Assembly: GCF_016711335.1 (NCBI RefSeq) | Contig: NZ_JADJTF010000001.1 | Span: 1,922,001-1,986,000, forward strand | DNA: 64,000 bases | Reading direction: 5' to 3' | Origin: Thiofilum sp. | GTDB taxonomy: Bacteria; Pseudomonadota; Gammaproteobacteria; Thiotrichales; Thiotrichaceae | Shown: positions 10,224-20,367 of the stretch, one piece after another | Position numbering within the stretch: position 1 is the stretch's first letter | Layout: the number at the start of each line of letters is the position of its first letter | Made by a program: the position numbers and the translations under genes | Notes under the pieces: model-generated | The model's input: only the letters and a program-made list of their open reading frames with translations | What the model was told of the DNA's origin: nothing | Databases searched by the model: none

Positions 10224-10766
10224 ATGCCCATTAAACATTATAATAACAGCGGTATCATCTTATTAGCCCTCGCCTTATTAGCAGGATGCTCCAATGATCT
10301 GACGGATTTGGAAGCCTATGTCGAAAAAGTTAGAATGCGTGAGCCTGCTCCTATTGAGCCATTACCCACCATAAAGCCTTATGTACGCTTTATTTACCCC
10401 AGTCATGAAAATGACCCCTTTAGTATGGCGAATGTGGCTCATGAAAATATAGTAGAGCAGCAGGTAGTAAGCTCGGTTAAAATTGACGAAAACCGTACTC
10501 CTGAGTTTTTAGAAAGTTTCCCACTTGACTCATTAAAAATGGTAGGAACAGTACGTCAAAATAATGAACTTTGGGCTTTGATCCAAATTCCGGGTGGGAC
10601 TATTCACCGCGTACACCGTGGAAATTACTTAGGTTTAAATCGTGGTAAAATTTTAAAAATTGAAGAGGCGCGAGTTAATCTACTAGAGATTGTGGATAAT
10701 GGTTCTGGTGGTTTTAAAGAGCAGGAAAACTCAATCGCCCTATTTGACCCCAAAAATAAAGGCTAA
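10224..10766 (+). CDS. pilP: Type IV pilus lipoprotein PilP
   Basis: An inner-membrane-anchored lipoprotein that bridges PilNO to the PilQ secretin. The signal peptide ends in the lipobox LLAGC, and the periplasmic beta-domain holds MVGTVRQNNELWALIQ and HRVHRGNYLGLNRGKI, both characteristic. An in-frame upstream start inside pilO exists, but the ATG at 10224 has AAGGTG at the right spacing and gives a proper signal peptide, so that start is used (180 residues). Confidence 0.93.
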   Translation: MPIKHYNNSGIILLALALLAGCSNDLTDLEAYVEKVRMREPAPIEPLPTIKPYVRFIYPSHENDPFSMANVAHENIVEQQVVSSVKIDENRTPEFLESFPLDSLKMVGTVRQNNELWALIQIPGGTIHRVHRGNYLGLNRGKILKIEEARVNLLEIVDNGSGGFKEQENSIALFDPKNKG

Positions 10767-10795
10767 GAGTGCCGTATAATAAAGGTTAGCTAATA

Positions 10796-13165
10796 ATGAA
10801 AACAATGAAGCAACTTTACCTTGTTGCCGTAATGGCGGCCGTACTTGGCTCCACTAGCCCTGTGTTAGCTGCACCCAATCAGTTGCAAGCAGTACAGGCC
10901 AGTTTAGTCGGTGGTAAAACCGAGTTGAGTTTACAATTTAATACCCCGATTGCGACTCCTCAAGGGTTTGTGATGGATAACCCTCCCCGTCTAGTGTTTG
11001 ATTTTCCAGACGTGGCGGTCAATCCGGTAGTACGGCGTAATCAAGTCAGTGCGGGTGTGGTGCGTAATGTCAAAGCGGTCAATAGTAAAGGTCAAACACG
11101 AGTGGTGATTGAGTTAGAACAGTTTGCTGACTACGGCGTGGACATGCAATCGGCTAATCGTATGCTGTTAACCTTTAAAGGGGCTGGCCATAGCGCCCCT
11201 AATGACTCAACTAGACGGTTTAGAGCGGCTGAAGCACAACCTGCTTTAGACTTAGCGGAAGTACCCTTAGGAGGGGCTAGTAGTTACGATTATTATCAAG
11301 ATGCTAGCCAATCTGCCCAATTAGCTAGCCAACAGCAGTATGTAGCGCACCAACCCCAACCTGTGAGATCAGCTCCAGCACCGGCGCAATACCGCAATTT
11401 ACCGCCTGCTCAATCTAAAACTCAGTTCAAGCCCTATGCAGCGGCTCCACAGCATTATAATGCGGCGCAAACGGGGCGTTTTGTGACGACTCCCGCGTTA
11501 CGTGGTTTGGATTTTAGACGCTCACCGAATGGTGGGGCGCGTTTGATTTTAGATTTACCAAGTACAGAGGCCACTATTCGTGAGACTAAAAGCGGTTCAT
11601 CTCTGGCTTTGCGTTTAGAGGGCAGTACCATTCCGGGACATTTGCGTAATCGCTTGGATGTCACTGATTTTGCGACACCTATCTCGTATATTCAGGTGAA
11701 GCAAGAAGGCGATACCGGAGTGATTACCTTAAGCACCAATGGTATTCCTTATAATCACCGCATTGAGCGTCAAGGTGCACGCGTAACGGTACACATTGAG
11801 CCTATTCGTAATAGTCAGGTGAGTACCGCCCAAGTGCAAGTAGGAGGTAATGCTAATAACCCAGAGGCTACTACTAAGAAAAAGAAAGAGTTTACCGGCG
11901 AAAAGCTTTCTTTAAATTTCCAAGATATTGAAGTACGCGCAGTTCTACAATTACTCGCTGATTTTACTGATAAAAATATCGTGGTGAGTGACTCAGTAAC
12001 CGGCAATATTACAGTGCGCTTAAAAGACGTTCCTTGGGATCAAGCTCTGGATATTGTGTTAGAAACCAAGAATCTAGGCATGCGTGAAAATGGCAATGTG
12101 ATTTGGATTGCCCCGCAAGCCGAGCTAGAGGCTAAAGAAGAGCAAGTATTACAAGTTGCGAAGCGTAAGGTGGAGTTGGAGCCACTGATTACCGAGTATA
12201 TTCCAGTCAATTTTGCTAAGGCGGCGGATTTAGCCACACTGATTCAAAAGCGCTCAACCGATAAGAATCACTCTTTATTATCGGAGCGTGGCAATGTGTC
12301 CGTGGATGAGCGTACTAATACTCTATTGATTCAAGATACTGCTACCCGCGTGCGTGATATTCGTGAATTGATTAAAGCCCTAGATGTTCCCGTGCAGCAA
12401 GTATTGATTGAGTCACGCATTGTGACGGCTACCGATGAGTTTGGTAAGCAATTAGGCGCTAAATTCGGGGTCAATCCACAGTGGAAAAATAAAGATAGCA
12501 TGGGTCTAGGTAGCGGCAATTTAAATGCAGCGGTCGATAAATATAATGGCAAAGAAATAGGTTTAGGTGATCTATTGAGTGTCAATATGCCTGTAACCGG
12601 TGCGGCGGGTAGTTATGGTTTTGCCATTCTAGCTAAAGACTTTATGTTGGAATTAGAACTCTCTGCCTTGCAAGCTGAAAGTAAGGGTGAGGTGATTGCA
12701 ACCCCACGGGTGATTACTTCTAACCAAACCAAAGCCATTATTGAGCAAGGGGTGGAAATTCCTTACTTACAAGACTCTTCTAGTGGTGCGACTAACGTAG
12801 CCTTTAAGAAAGCGGTATTGAGCTTGGAAGTCACGCCCCAGATCACGCCAGATGAGCATATCTCGATGGATTTACGAGTCAATCAAGATACCGTAGGTGC
12901 GGTTTATGAGAAAATCCCTAGTATTAACACGCGCGAAATTCAAACCCGTGTTATGGTCAGTAATGGTCAAACAGTAGTGTTGGGTGGAGTACATGAGGAT
13001 ATACGCCTCAATACTGTGAAAAAAGTGCCGGTATTTGGTGATTTACCAGTAGTGGGTCAGCTATTCCGTAATACCGATAATAGCAATGAAAAGCGCGAGT
13101 TACTGATCTTCGTCACTCCGAAAATTATTGATTCCAGTAAAACTACTGCGATGAATAAGCGTTAA
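10796..13165 (+). CDS. pilQ: Type IV pilus secretin PilQ
   Basis: The outer-membrane secretin pore through which the pilus emerges. The 789-residue precursor has a signal peptide cleaved after VLA. Two N-terminal AMIN domains (near 30-125 and 225-335) are separated by a Gln/Pro/Ala-rich linker. Then come the secretin/TonB short N-terminal domain, N-type repeats, and the C-terminal secretin core with VIATPRVITSNQTKAIIEQG and NTVKKVPVFGDLPVVGQLF. It is the last gene of the pil operon, with aroK 48 bp downstream. Confidence 0.96.
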   Translation: MKTMKQLYLVAVMAAVLGSTSPVLAAPNQLQAVQASLVGGKTELSLQFNTPIATPQGFVMDNPPRLVFDFPDVAVNPVVRRNQVSAGVVRNVKAVNSKGQTRVVIELEQFADYGVDMQSANRMLLTFKGAGHSAPNDSTRRFRAAEAQPALDLAEVPLGGASSYDYYQDASQSAQLASQQQYVAHQPQPVRSAPAPAQYRNLPPAQSKTQFKPYAAAPQHYNAAQTGRFVTTPALRGLDFRRSPNGGARLILDLPSTEATIRETKSGSSLALRLEGSTIPGHLRNRLDVTDFATPISYIQVKQEGDTGVITLSTNGIPYNHRIERQGARVTVHIEPIRNSQVSTAQVQVGGNANNPEATTKKKKEFTGEKLSLNFQDIEVRAVLQLLADFTDKNIVVSDSVTGNITVRLKDVPWDQALDIVLETKNLGMRENGNVIWIAPQAELEAKEEQVLQVAKRKVELEPLITEYIPVNFAKAADLATLIQKRSTDKNHSLLSERGNVSVDERTNTLLIQDTATRVRDIRELIKALDVPVQQVLIESRIVTATDEFGKQLGAKFGVNPQWKNKDSMGLGSGNLNAAVDKYNGKEIGLGDLLSVNMPVTGAAGSYGFAILAKDFMLELELSALQAESKGEVIATPRVITSNQTKAIIEQGVEIPYLQDSSSGATNVAFKKAVLSLEVTPQITPDEHISMDLRVNQDTVGAVYEKIPSINTREIQTRVMVSNGQTVVLGGVHEDIRLNTVKKVPVFGDLPVVGQLFRNTDNSNEKRELLIFVTPKIIDSSKTTAMNKR

Positions 13166-13213
13166 TAGGCGTAGGGGCTTGATTCCCGCGCTTAGTGCTG
13201 GCATAACTCCACC

Positions 13214-13765
13214 ATGCAAGAGAATATTATTCTGGTGGGGTTGATGGGCGCGGGCAAGTCCACCATAGGTAAACAATTAGCGCGACGGCTAAAGCTGGAG
13301 TTTTTTGATTCTGATCGTTATTTAGAGGAAAAAACTGGCGTTAGCATTCCCACGATTTTTTCTATTGAAGGTGAATCTGGTTTTCGTGATCGAGAAGAAG
13401 AAGTAATCGCCGAATTGACTGCTAAACGCGGCATTATCTTAGCGACCGGAGGTGGCTCGATTCTACGTGAAGTGAATCGCCAGCGCCTGATGCAACACGG
13501 TATTGTGATTTATCTTAAAGCTAATCCTGAACAGCTTTATGAGCGTATTAAACACGATACTTCACGCCCTTTAATGCAAACCGCTAATCCATTGCAGACT
13601 TTACGTGATTTACTGAAAGCGCGTGAGCCTTTTTATACAGAAGTGGCTGATTTGATTATCTTATCTGGAAGACAGCGCTTATCAGCAGTCTTACGCGACA
13701 TTCAAGCAAAACTCCCCCTCGTTGCAGCTAATAAAGGAATTAATCATGCAAACATTGCAAGTTGA
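13214..13765 (+). CDS. aroK: Shikimate kinase
   Basis: This enzyme phosphorylates shikimate at the 3-OH with ATP in chorismate synthesis. The 183-residue P-loop kinase has the Walker [10 protein letters not shown] near residue 9. FDSDRYLE and FRDREEEV bind shikimate, the Gly-rich ATGGGSI follows, and the lid arginine lies in DTSRPLM. The order pilQ-aroK-aroB is conserved in gammaproteobacteria. Its 3' end overlaps the aroB start by 20 bp. Confidence 0.95.
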   Translation: MQENIILVGLMGAGKSTIGKQLARRLKLEFFDSDRYLEEKTGVSIPTIFSIEGESGFRDREEEVIAELTAKRGIILATGGGSILREVNRQRLMQHGIVIYLKANPEQLYERIKHDTSRPLMQTANPLQTLRDLLKAREPFYTEVADLIILSGRQRLSAVLRDIQAKLPLVAANKGINHANIAS

Positions 13766-14822
13766 TTTAGGGGAGCGCAGTTACCCTATTCATATTGGTC
13801 AGGGTTTATTGACTCAATCTCATCTGCTTCGACCTCATATTCACGGCAAGCGAGCGGTGACTATTTCTAATACTACCGTAGCTCCTTTATATCTAGACTC
13901 AGTACAGAATGCTTTAGAGGGATTCACTACTTCAGCGCATCTTATGCCTGATGGTGAGGAGTACAAAACACTCGATACTTGCAATACTATTTTCACCCAT
14001 TTACTAGAAAACAAAGCGGATCGTAAAACAACCCTGATTGCTTTAGGGGGCGGAGTCGTGGGGGATATGGTAGGTTTTGCAGCAGCAGCCTATCAGCGTG
14101 GCGTTAATTTTATTCAAGTACCTACTACCTTACTCTCGATGGTGGATTCTTCGGTGGGGGGCAAAACAGGGGTCAATCATCCGCTGGGCAAAAATATGAT
14201 TGGCGCATTTCATCAGCCCCAATGCGTGATTATTGATACCGATACTCTCAATACCTTACCGGATCGAGAACTCAGTGCGGGTATTGCTGAGGTTATTAAA
14301 TACGGTTTGATTCGTGATACTGAGTTTTTAGCATGGCTTGATACGCATATGGCGCAATTAGTCGGACGTGATCCTGAGGTATTAGCGGAAGCGATTTTCC
14401 GTTCATGTCAGCATAAAGCCGAAGTGGTAGCCGCAGATGAGCGTGAAGAGGGTGAACGCGCTTTGTTAAATCTAGGACATACTTTTGGGCACGCGATTGA
14501 AGCCGCAATGGGCTACGGTAATTGGCTGCATGGTGAGGCAGTAGCGGCGGGTATGGTAATGGCAGCCGAGCATTCGATGCTCATGGGTTGGATTACCCCC
14601 GCAGAAGTACAATGGATTCGTGAGCTATTACAACGCGCTAATTTGCCTATCGAGCCACCCAGTAGCATGACGGGTGCTGATTTTAAACAATATATGTCAG
14701 TGGATAAGAAAGTACTCGATGGCTCATTGCGTTTAGTGCTACTGCAAAAAATAGGTAGGGCCATAGTGACTACTGATTTTCACGAAGGTGCGTTAAATCA
14801 AGTTCTCAATCGCGAGCTTTAG
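13746..14822 (+). CDS. aroB: 3-dehydroquinate synthase
   Basis: This NAD- and divalent-metal-dependent enzyme converts DAHP to 3-dehydroquinate. It shows the NAD-binding [14 protein letters not shown] and the [20 protein letters not shown] signature. Metal ligands are in [20 protein letters not shown] and [12 protein letters not shown] longer frame reaches back to 13722, but the ATG at 13746 is preceded by AAAGGA and matches the family start ([15 protein letters not shown]), giving 358 residues. The start codon lies inside aroK, so the two are translationally coupled. Confidence 0.96.
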   Translation: MQTLQVDLGERSYPIHIGQGLLTQSHLLRPHIHGKRAVTISNTTVAPLYLDSVQNALEGFTTSAHLMPDGEEYKTLDTCNTIFTHLLENKADRKTTLIALGGGVVGDMVGFAAAAYQRGVNFIQVPTTLLSMVDSSVGGKTGVNHPLGKNMIGAFHQPQCVIIDTDTLNTLPDRELSAGIAEVIKYGLIRDTEFLAWLDTHMAQLVGRDPEVLAEAIFRSCQHKAEVVAADEREEGERALLNLGHTFGHAIEAAMGYGNWLHGEAVAAGMVMAAEHSMLMGWITPAEVQWIRELLQRANLPIEPPSSMTGADFKQYMSVDKKVLDGSLRLVLLQKIGRAIVTTDFHEGALNQVLNREL

Positions 14823-14825
14823 ATC

Positions 14826-15965
14826 ATGATAGCTAATTATGCGGCTAAACCAGAATTGAGTCGGGGGCGGCGCTTCCCAGAGCCTGCCCCTCTCTATCGC
14901 AGCGAATTTCAACGCGACCGTGATCGCATTATTCACTCCAAAGCGTTTCGTCGTCTTGAGTATAAAACCCAAGTATTTGTGAATCACGAAGGTGATCTAT
15001 ACCGCACTCGCTTGACTCATTCGCTAGAGGTCGCACAAGTTGCGTGTGCGGTTGCGCGTAATATGGGTTTGAATGAGGATTTAACCGAAGCAATTGCACT
15101 AGCACATGATTTAGGGCATACCCCGTTTGGTCATGCGGGTCAGGATGCTTTGAATGGGTGTATGAAACTATTTGGTGGGTTTGAGCATAATTTGCAATCC
15201 TTACGCGTGGTGGATCACTTAGAGACTTCTTATGCGGAGTTTGATGGCTTAAATCTCACCTTTGAAACGCGTGAAGGTATTTTAAAACATTGCGCTGTAA
15301 AAAATGCCGCGATGTTAGGCGATGTAGGTGAGCGCTTTCTGACTAAAACTCAGCCGAGTTTAGAGGCACAAATTGCGAATTTAGCCGATGAGATTGCCTA
15401 TAATAATCATGATATTGATGATGGTATCCGTTCGGGCTTAATTAGTATTGAGCAATTCTGTGCCGTGCCTTTATTTTGTGAAACTTATGAAGAAGTGATA
15501 GCGCGTTATCCCAAGCTAGAGGAGCGGCGCTTGATTCATGAAATAGTGCGCCGTTTGATTGGTAAAATGGTGATTGATCTCACCGATACTAGCACCCAAA
15601 TGATTCAACAATCAGGAGTAAATAGTATTGATCAAGTACGCCAACAATCTAGCCCTCTAATTCGTTATAGCAGCGAATTATTAATGCAAAAAAATGCATT
15701 AAAAAGCTTTCTGTATCAAAATCTATATATGCACCCTACAGTTTATCGTATGGCATGGAAAGCACAAAAGATCATTAGTAGCTTGTTTACTATTTATATG
15801 CAGGATATAAAACTATTACCGGTTAAATACCAAGACTTTATTAAAAGTATGCCCAATGATGAAACCTATAAAGCACGGGTTATTGCTGATTATATTGCAG
15901 GCATGACAGATCGCTATGCTATGAAAGAATACGGGCAATTTCATGATTTAAGTCGGCTGCATTAA
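14826..15965 (+). CDS. dgt: Deoxyguanosinetriphosphate triphosphohydrolase-like protein
   Basis: An HD-superfamily dNTP triphosphohydrolase (dGTPase type 2) of 379 residues that hydrolyses dNTPs to nucleoside and triphosphate. The start contains RSEFQRDRDRIIHSKAFRRL and YRTRLTHSLEVAQ. The metal-binding HD is in ALAHDLGHTPFGHAG, with a further ligand in EIAYNNHDIDDG. It starts 3 bp after the aroB stop and is the last gene of this operon. Its cellular role is probably dNTP pool control; the family's preference among dNTPs varies. Confidence 0.92.
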   Translation: MIANYAAKPELSRGRRFPEPAPLYRSEFQRDRDRIIHSKAFRRLEYKTQVFVNHEGDLYRTRLTHSLEVAQVACAVARNMGLNEDLTEAIALAHDLGHTPFGHAGQDALNGCMKLFGGFEHNLQSLRVVDHLETSYAEFDGLNLTFETREGILKHCAVKNAAMLGDVGERFLTKTQPSLEAQIANLADEIAYNNHDIDDGIRSGLISIEQFCAVPLFCETYEEVIARYPKLEERRLIHEIVRRLIGKMVIDLTDTSTQMIQQSGVNSIDQVRQQSSPLIRYSSELLMQKNALKSFLYQNLYMHPTVYRMAWKAQKIISSLFTIYMQDIKLLPVKYQDFIKSMPNDETYKARVIADYIAGMTDRYAMKEYGQFHDLSRLH

Positions 15966-15995
15966 GTATTATTTAAACTAGCTTAATTTTAGATC

Positions 15996-16964
15996 CTAAT
16001 CTAAGAACAGAGCCGATTCATCTTTGCCTTTAACAGCTCGCCATGACATGCGTATTAAATAGGTCATACAAAGTAGCATGATAATAAAAAATACCCACTC
16101 ATCTCCTGAAATTAACTCATACTCTAAATAACCCTTTAGTGACGAATAAGAGCTATTATGAGGCTGAATAGCTGTAGCAATAATCAATGTGGCAATATAG
16201 AGCAAAGTCGCTATGACCACATAGCCAAATAAGGGAATCAACCAAATAGTAGCGACCGCAAAACACACTAAGAAAATAGGCACAAATAAATCTATTTCAA
16301 AAGGATAGGGCATTTGAAAAAAGGGTAAGCAGGCGATAATCGTCAACACGGTTCTAAACAATAATGAGCCAATAGGGTTTTTAGTACTATGTTTGGTTTG
16401 TTTGTGATTGGGAATAGACGCTTGCACCCTATTTACTGCCGCCTCATAGTTTTCCGGTAGGCAAAAAAGAGTAATCAGGTCACGCCAGCGATTACGCAAT
16501 GTAATACGATAGTGTTTAGAGTCATAGGTAGCACTATAAATCCTCTCCCATTCAAACGCTTGGCTTTCTTGCGAGGTGGCAATTAAACCTGTACCGACAG
16601 CACCGGGTTTAAGGCTAATAAGCCCTAAAAAAATTAAAGTGCGATTTGCCCATTTAGAGCGTCTACTGGTGATATCACATTGTACTTGGCGGGCATTGAT
16701 GGTAAAGCGCATAGGCATGCGATTACCAAAAAATAATAGCATCACCACTATCATTAAAACCCATAGTCCTAAAGCTGCGAATGTGGCTCCTAATAATAGT
16801 GGTGGCAAGGTATCCCATTCACCCGTAGCACCTAAAATAAGGCTGAATAATATAACCATCACTAACCAAGTGAGTACGCTTAATTTAATCGACGCACGAA
16901 AGAGATAAGGATTATTCACTAGGGGCACGTCGAGATTCCAAACTAACTCGGCTTTATTTTTCAT
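15996..16964 (-). CDS. Multi-span membrane protein of unknown function
   Basis: A 322-residue protein with two hydrophobic helices near the N-terminus (about 25-45 and 55-80). A soluble middle part contains a basic/aromatic stretch (SATYDSKHYRITLRNRWRDL) that could be a PH-like fold. Three or four further helices follow toward the C-terminus. An upstream in-frame start at 17000 exists, but the ATG at 16964 has a GAGG 8-11 bp upstream and is preferred. No family was recognised. It is convergent with dgt and divergent from the cytochrome b561 gene. Confidence 0.6.
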   Translation of the reverse strand: MKNKAELVWNLDVPLVNNPYLFRASIKLSVLTWLVMVILFSLILGATGEWDTLPPLLLGATFAALGLWVLMIVVMLLFFGNRMPMRFTINARQVQCDITSRRSKWANRTLIFLGLISLKPGAVGTGLIATSQESQAFEWERIYSATYDSKHYRITLRNRWRDLITLFCLPENYEAAVNRVQASIPNHKQTKHSTKNPIGSLLFRTVLTIIACLPFFQMPYPFEIDLFVPIFLVCFAVATIWLIPLFGYVVIATLLYIATLIIATAIQPHNSSYSSLKGYLEYELISGDEWVFFIIMLLCMTYLIRMSWRAVKGKDESALFLD

Positions 16965-17263
16965 GCTGATTATCCTCGGTAGTAGTGGCAATGAAATCAA
17001 TGAGGAGAACTAGGTTGAGTGAGAGCTATAATAGGACTGTTTAGAGTTATTATATCCCTTCTAGTCCTGCAAAATCCTTGGGCAATGTCATTGCAACTCT
17101 CTCTAGTTTGCTCTACAACCAAGCTCGCCTCTTTGATGGGGTGATGGTTGGTAGTCGATATGAATCACAGAGTAATGCTTTGGTATAGTTGCGCACTAAA
17201 CTAATACTTGGTTCAATGCTCAGTGCTTAGCTTTTGTTTGATTGTTAATATAAAGGACTAGAA

Positions 17264-17803
17264 ATGATTTCAGCACCCTCGCGTTATCATCCCTTAGCGG
17301 TGACCTTACATTGGCTCTTAGCTGTCATCTTGATTATAGCTTTAGTCATGGGGAGTCAAGTACTCGAAAAAATTCCTAATACTGATCCTGAAAAAATCAA
17401 CGCCTTACGTGGTCATATGATGGCGGGTGGTTTGATTTTACTATTAACGTTGCTACGTATTTTCGTGCGTTTTAAAACGATTGCGCCTAATCCCGCACCT
17501 ACAGGCAGTGCGCTCTTGGATAAGGTCGCGGCTTTAGTCCATGTCTTATTAAATTTAGTGGTGATTGTCATGGCCATTAGTGGTATTGCGCTAGCTTTTA
17601 GTGCTGGATTGCCGGATATAGTCTTTGGTGGTTCGGGGCAGCCTTTGCCGATAAGTTTTCAGGATTTTCCTGCTCGTGCTGTGCATGGCATTATAGCTAA
17701 GGTATTGATGGCACTAATTGTATTACATATCGTGGATGCAATTTATCATCAGTTTATATTAAAAGATAATCTGATGAAGCGGATTTGGTTCGGTAAGCGC
17801 TAA
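17264..17803 (+). CDS. Cytochrome b561-family membrane protein
   Basis: A 179-residue, four-helix inner-membrane dihaem cytochrome b of the bacterial b561 (CybB) type, which passes electrons between quinol and periplasmic acceptors such as superoxide. Candidate haem ligands are seen in YHPLAVTLHWLLA, RGHMMAGG and the last helices (HGIIAK, VLHIVDAIYHQF). AAGGACTAG precedes the ATG. It stands alone and ends at a strong bidirectional terminator. Confidence 0.85.
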   Translation: MISAPSRYHPLAVTLHWLLAVILIIALVMGSQVLEKIPNTDPEKINALRGHMMAGGLILLLTLLRIFVRFKTIAPNPAPTGSALLDKVAALVHVLLNLVVIVMAISGIALAFSAGLPDIVFGGSGQPLPISFQDFPARAVHGIIAKVLMALIVLHIVDAIYHQFILKDNLMKRIWFGKR

Positions 17804-17825
17804 TTAAATACTTTAGGTTTGAAAA

Positions 17826-17856
17826 GAAAAAGCCAGCAGTGATGCTGGCTTTTTTG
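17826..17856. terminator. Bidirectional rho-independent terminator
   Basis: The stem AGCCAGCA / TGCTGGCT with loop GTGA is flanked by an A-run on the left and a T-run on the right. It therefore serves both the cytochrome b561 gene (+) and the BMP-family gene (-). Confidence 0.9.
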
Positions 17857-17878
17857 CTTTGAGAGCTTAGATAATTAA

Positions 17879-18967
17879 TTACTTGGGAATATCGCCTTCC
17901 ACGCCTTCAACATACCAATCCATTTTAGCTAGATCAGCAATACTCATACTTGTGCCTTCGGGTACTTTAACTTCGCCTTTTTGATCTTTAATCGGACCAG
18001 TGAAAGGATTATATCCGCCTTTAATATCTTCAATCATTTTATTAGCTTCGGCTTTAATATCTTCCGGTAAAGCTGGATTAAAGTTATTAGAAGTGACTAC
18101 ACCTTCTGCCATACCGCCCCAGAAATCACCCGATTTCCAAGTACCATCCATAACAGATTTAACCACTCCGGTATAATAATCTTCCCAGTTTTGTACCACA
18201 GAAACCAAATGCGCTTTTTCACCAAAGCGTGACATATCAGAATCTTGACCTACACCATACACACCACCACGACGTTCAGCCGCTTGCATTGCAGCAGGGC
18301 TATCGGTGTGTTGTAGAATCACGTCCGCACCTTGATCCATTAAAGTATTAGCGGCATCGGATTCCTTACCCGGATCAAACCAAGTATTCACCCACACAAT
18401 TTTTAATTTCGCTTTAGGGTTATAACGATTTAACGCTAATTGCACCGCGTTAATATCACGAATGACTTCAGGAATCGGGAAAGAGGCAATATAACCAATG
18501 GTATTACTCTTAGTCATTTTTGCCGCTAAAAAGCCCGCGACATAACGACCTTCAAAACTTTTAGCAATATAAGTACCGAGATTTTTATCTTGCTTATATC
18601 CCGTGGCATGCATAAAGGTGACATCAGGATATTTTTTAGCAACTTTAGCGGTGGGATTCATAAAACCAAACGAGGTCGTGAAAATCAGCTTATTACCGTC
18701 TTTGACTAAGTTAGTAATAGCACGCTCAGCGTCAGCGCCCTCAGGAACGTTTTCAATATAGGTGGTTTTGACTTTATCGCCGAGATTTTTTTCTACAGCT
18801 TTACGACCTAAGTCATGTTGGTAACTCCAACCATTATCACCAACAGGGCCTACATAAATAAAACCCACTTTAAAAGGGTCTTCTGCCTGAGCACCTAAAC
18901 TGGCTAGCGTTAAACTAGCGCCTGTTAATAAGGCAGCCAACCATTGTTTGACACGAAATGTGCGCAT
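17879..18967 (-). CDS. BMP-family (basic membrane protein / nucleoside-binding) ABC transporter substrate-binding protein
   Basis: A periplasmic binding protein with a cleavable signal peptide (ending AQA). The 362-residue chain has the BMP/PnrA features VGFIYVGPVGDNGWSYQHDLGR, LIFTTSFGFMNP and GQDSDMSRFG. Characterised BMP proteins bind purine nucleosides or oxidised purines. Here it lies 35 bp downstream of an amidohydrolase resembling 8-oxoguanine deaminase, supporting purine uptake. No permease or ATPase gene is in the window, so the transporter partners must lie elsewhere. Confidence 0.88.
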   Translation of the reverse strand: MRTFRVKQWLAALLTGASLTLASLGAQAEDPFKVGFIYVGPVGDNGWSYQHDLGRKAVEKNLGDKVKTTYIENVPEGADAERAITNLVKDGNKLIFTTSFGFMNPTAKVAKKYPDVTFMHATGYKQDKNLGTYIAKSFEGRYVAGFLAAKMTKSNTIGYIASFPIPEVIRDINAVQLALNRYNPKAKLKIVWVNTWFDPGKESDAANTLMDQGADVILQHTDSPAAMQAAERRGGVYGVGQDSDMSRFGEKAHLVSVVQNWEDYYTGVVKSVMDGTWKSGDFWGGMAEGVVTSNNFNPALPEDIKAEANKMIEDIKGGYNPFTGPIKDQKGEVKVPEGTSMSIADLAKMDWYVEGVEGDIPK

Positions 18968-19002
18968 GTATTAATCCTCATGGGGGTGAAATTCTGTTGC
19001 AA

Positions 19003-20367
19003 TTAAGCGTAAGCGCAGGCTTTTTGGGCTAAGCGCCGCGCGGCGGCTTGGTGGCGTTGCATTAATTCCTGCAAATCAATATGAACGGGATTACCGTCCA
19101 CCACAGTCCATTGCCCTGCAATCATCACTCGGTGAGCGCGTTGTGCTCCACATAATAACAATGCCGCTAACGGGTCATGATGACCGGAAAAACGTAGCTC
19201 GTCTAGTTTAAATAACGCTAAATCAGCCTGATAGCCCACTGCTATTTGTCCAATATCATTACGCCCTAGGACTTTAGCTGAGCCATTAGTGGCGAAACGA
19301 TACGCATCTAAGTGAGTCATTCGCGCCGACCCGTAGCGTAGACGTTGCAAATATAGTGCCTGTCTGACTTCACTGATTAAATTCGAGTGATCATTTGAGG
19401 CTGAACCATCCACACCAAGACCTACTGGACTGCCAGCTTGCTCTAATTCCAAAGTACGACAAATGCCTGACGCGAGCATCATATTGGAATTAGGGCAATG
19501 GCAAATGCCCACACCCGCTTGTCCAAGTCTTTGAATTTCTTCGTCATTAAAATGAATACCGTGTGCAAGCCACGTTTTATTATGTAGCCAGCCGACACTT
19601 TCTAAGTAGTCCACAGTACGCAAACCAAAGCGTTTTAAGCAAAAGGCCTCTTCATCTAAAGTTTCGGCTAAATGGGTATGCAGATGGACATTATAAGTTT
19701 GAGCGAGTTGGGCGCTGGCTTTCATCAGGTCAGTTGTGACCGAAAACGGGGAGCAAGGGGCTAGAGCTATTTGGATTTTTGCACCCTCATGAGGCTCATG
19801 ATAGTCACGAATCAGGCGCTCGCTATCGTCCAATATCACTTGCTCCGTTTGTACGGTAGATTGAGGCGGCAAACCGCCTTGATCTTTGCCTAAACTCATA
19901 GAACCGCGTGTGAGTGTCACGCGAGTTCCTACTTTTTTTGCCGCCTCTACTTGAGTATCAATGGCGTACTCTAAGCCTTGTGGAAATAAATAATGATGAT
20001 CGGCGGCGGTAGTACAACCGGAAAGCATTAATTCTGTTAGCGCCAATTCGGTGGCAACTGTGAGCATCTCTGGCTCTAAACCAGCCCACACTGGATACAG
20101 GGTTTGCAGCCACGGGAATAATTCTTTATTTAAGGCGGCTGGATAGGCACGGGTCAGGGTTTGGTAAAAGTGATGGTGAGTATTGATCAAGCCGGGGAGT
20201 ATGACGTATTCGCTGGCATCGAAAGTTTGATCTACTGGCGTGCTAGGGGTTTGATTAGGCGAGAGTACTTCAATAATTTTATTGTCTTGGATAACAACTC
20301 CAGCACTGTTTAATTCATTCAAACCATCAAATAGTGCCAAAGGATTTTTGAGCCAAACGATACTCAT
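19003..20367 (-). CDS. 8-oxoguanine deaminase-like amidohydrolase (TrzN/AtzA-type)
   Basis: A 454-residue metal-dependent hydrolase that probably deaminates an oxidised or aminated purine. The metal ligands are visible in NTHHHFYQTL (HxH), LHTHLAE, LAHGIHF and LGVDGSASND (Asp). GCTTAADHHYLFP and CHCPNSNMML fit the subgroup containing Pseudomonas 8-oxoguanine deaminase. Its ATG overlaps the ubiC stop by 4 bp. Together with the adjacent BMP protein it suggests a purine-salvage unit; substrate assignment is by similarity of motifs only. Confidence 0.82.
   Translation of the reverse strand: MSIVWLKNPLALFDGLNELNSAGVVIQDNKIIEVLSPNQTPSTPVDQTFDASEYVILPGLINTHHHFYQTLTRAYPAALNKELFPWLQTLYPVWAGLEPEMLTVATELALTELMLSGCTTAADHHYLFPQGLEYAIDTQVEAAKKVGTRVTLTRGSMSLGKDQGGLPPQSTVQTEQVILDDSERLIRDYHEPHEGAKIQIALAPCSPFSVTTDLMKASAQLAQTYNVHLHTHLAETLDEEAFCLKRFGLRTVDYLESVGWLHNKTWLAHGIHFNDEEIQRLGQAGVGICHCPNSNMMLASGICRTLELEQAGSPVGLGVDGSASNDHSNLISEVRQALYLQRLRYGSARMTHLDAYRFATNGSAKVLGRNDIGQIAVGYQADLALFKLDELRFSGHHDPLAALLLCGAQRAHRVMIAGQWTVVDGNPVHIDLQELMQRHQAAARRLAQKACAYA

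Noticed and set aside
16965..17263. 299-bp gap before the cytochrome b561 gene examined for a small gene or RNA
   Set aside because: No start with a ribosome-binding site, no stable hairpin and no repeat could be supported.
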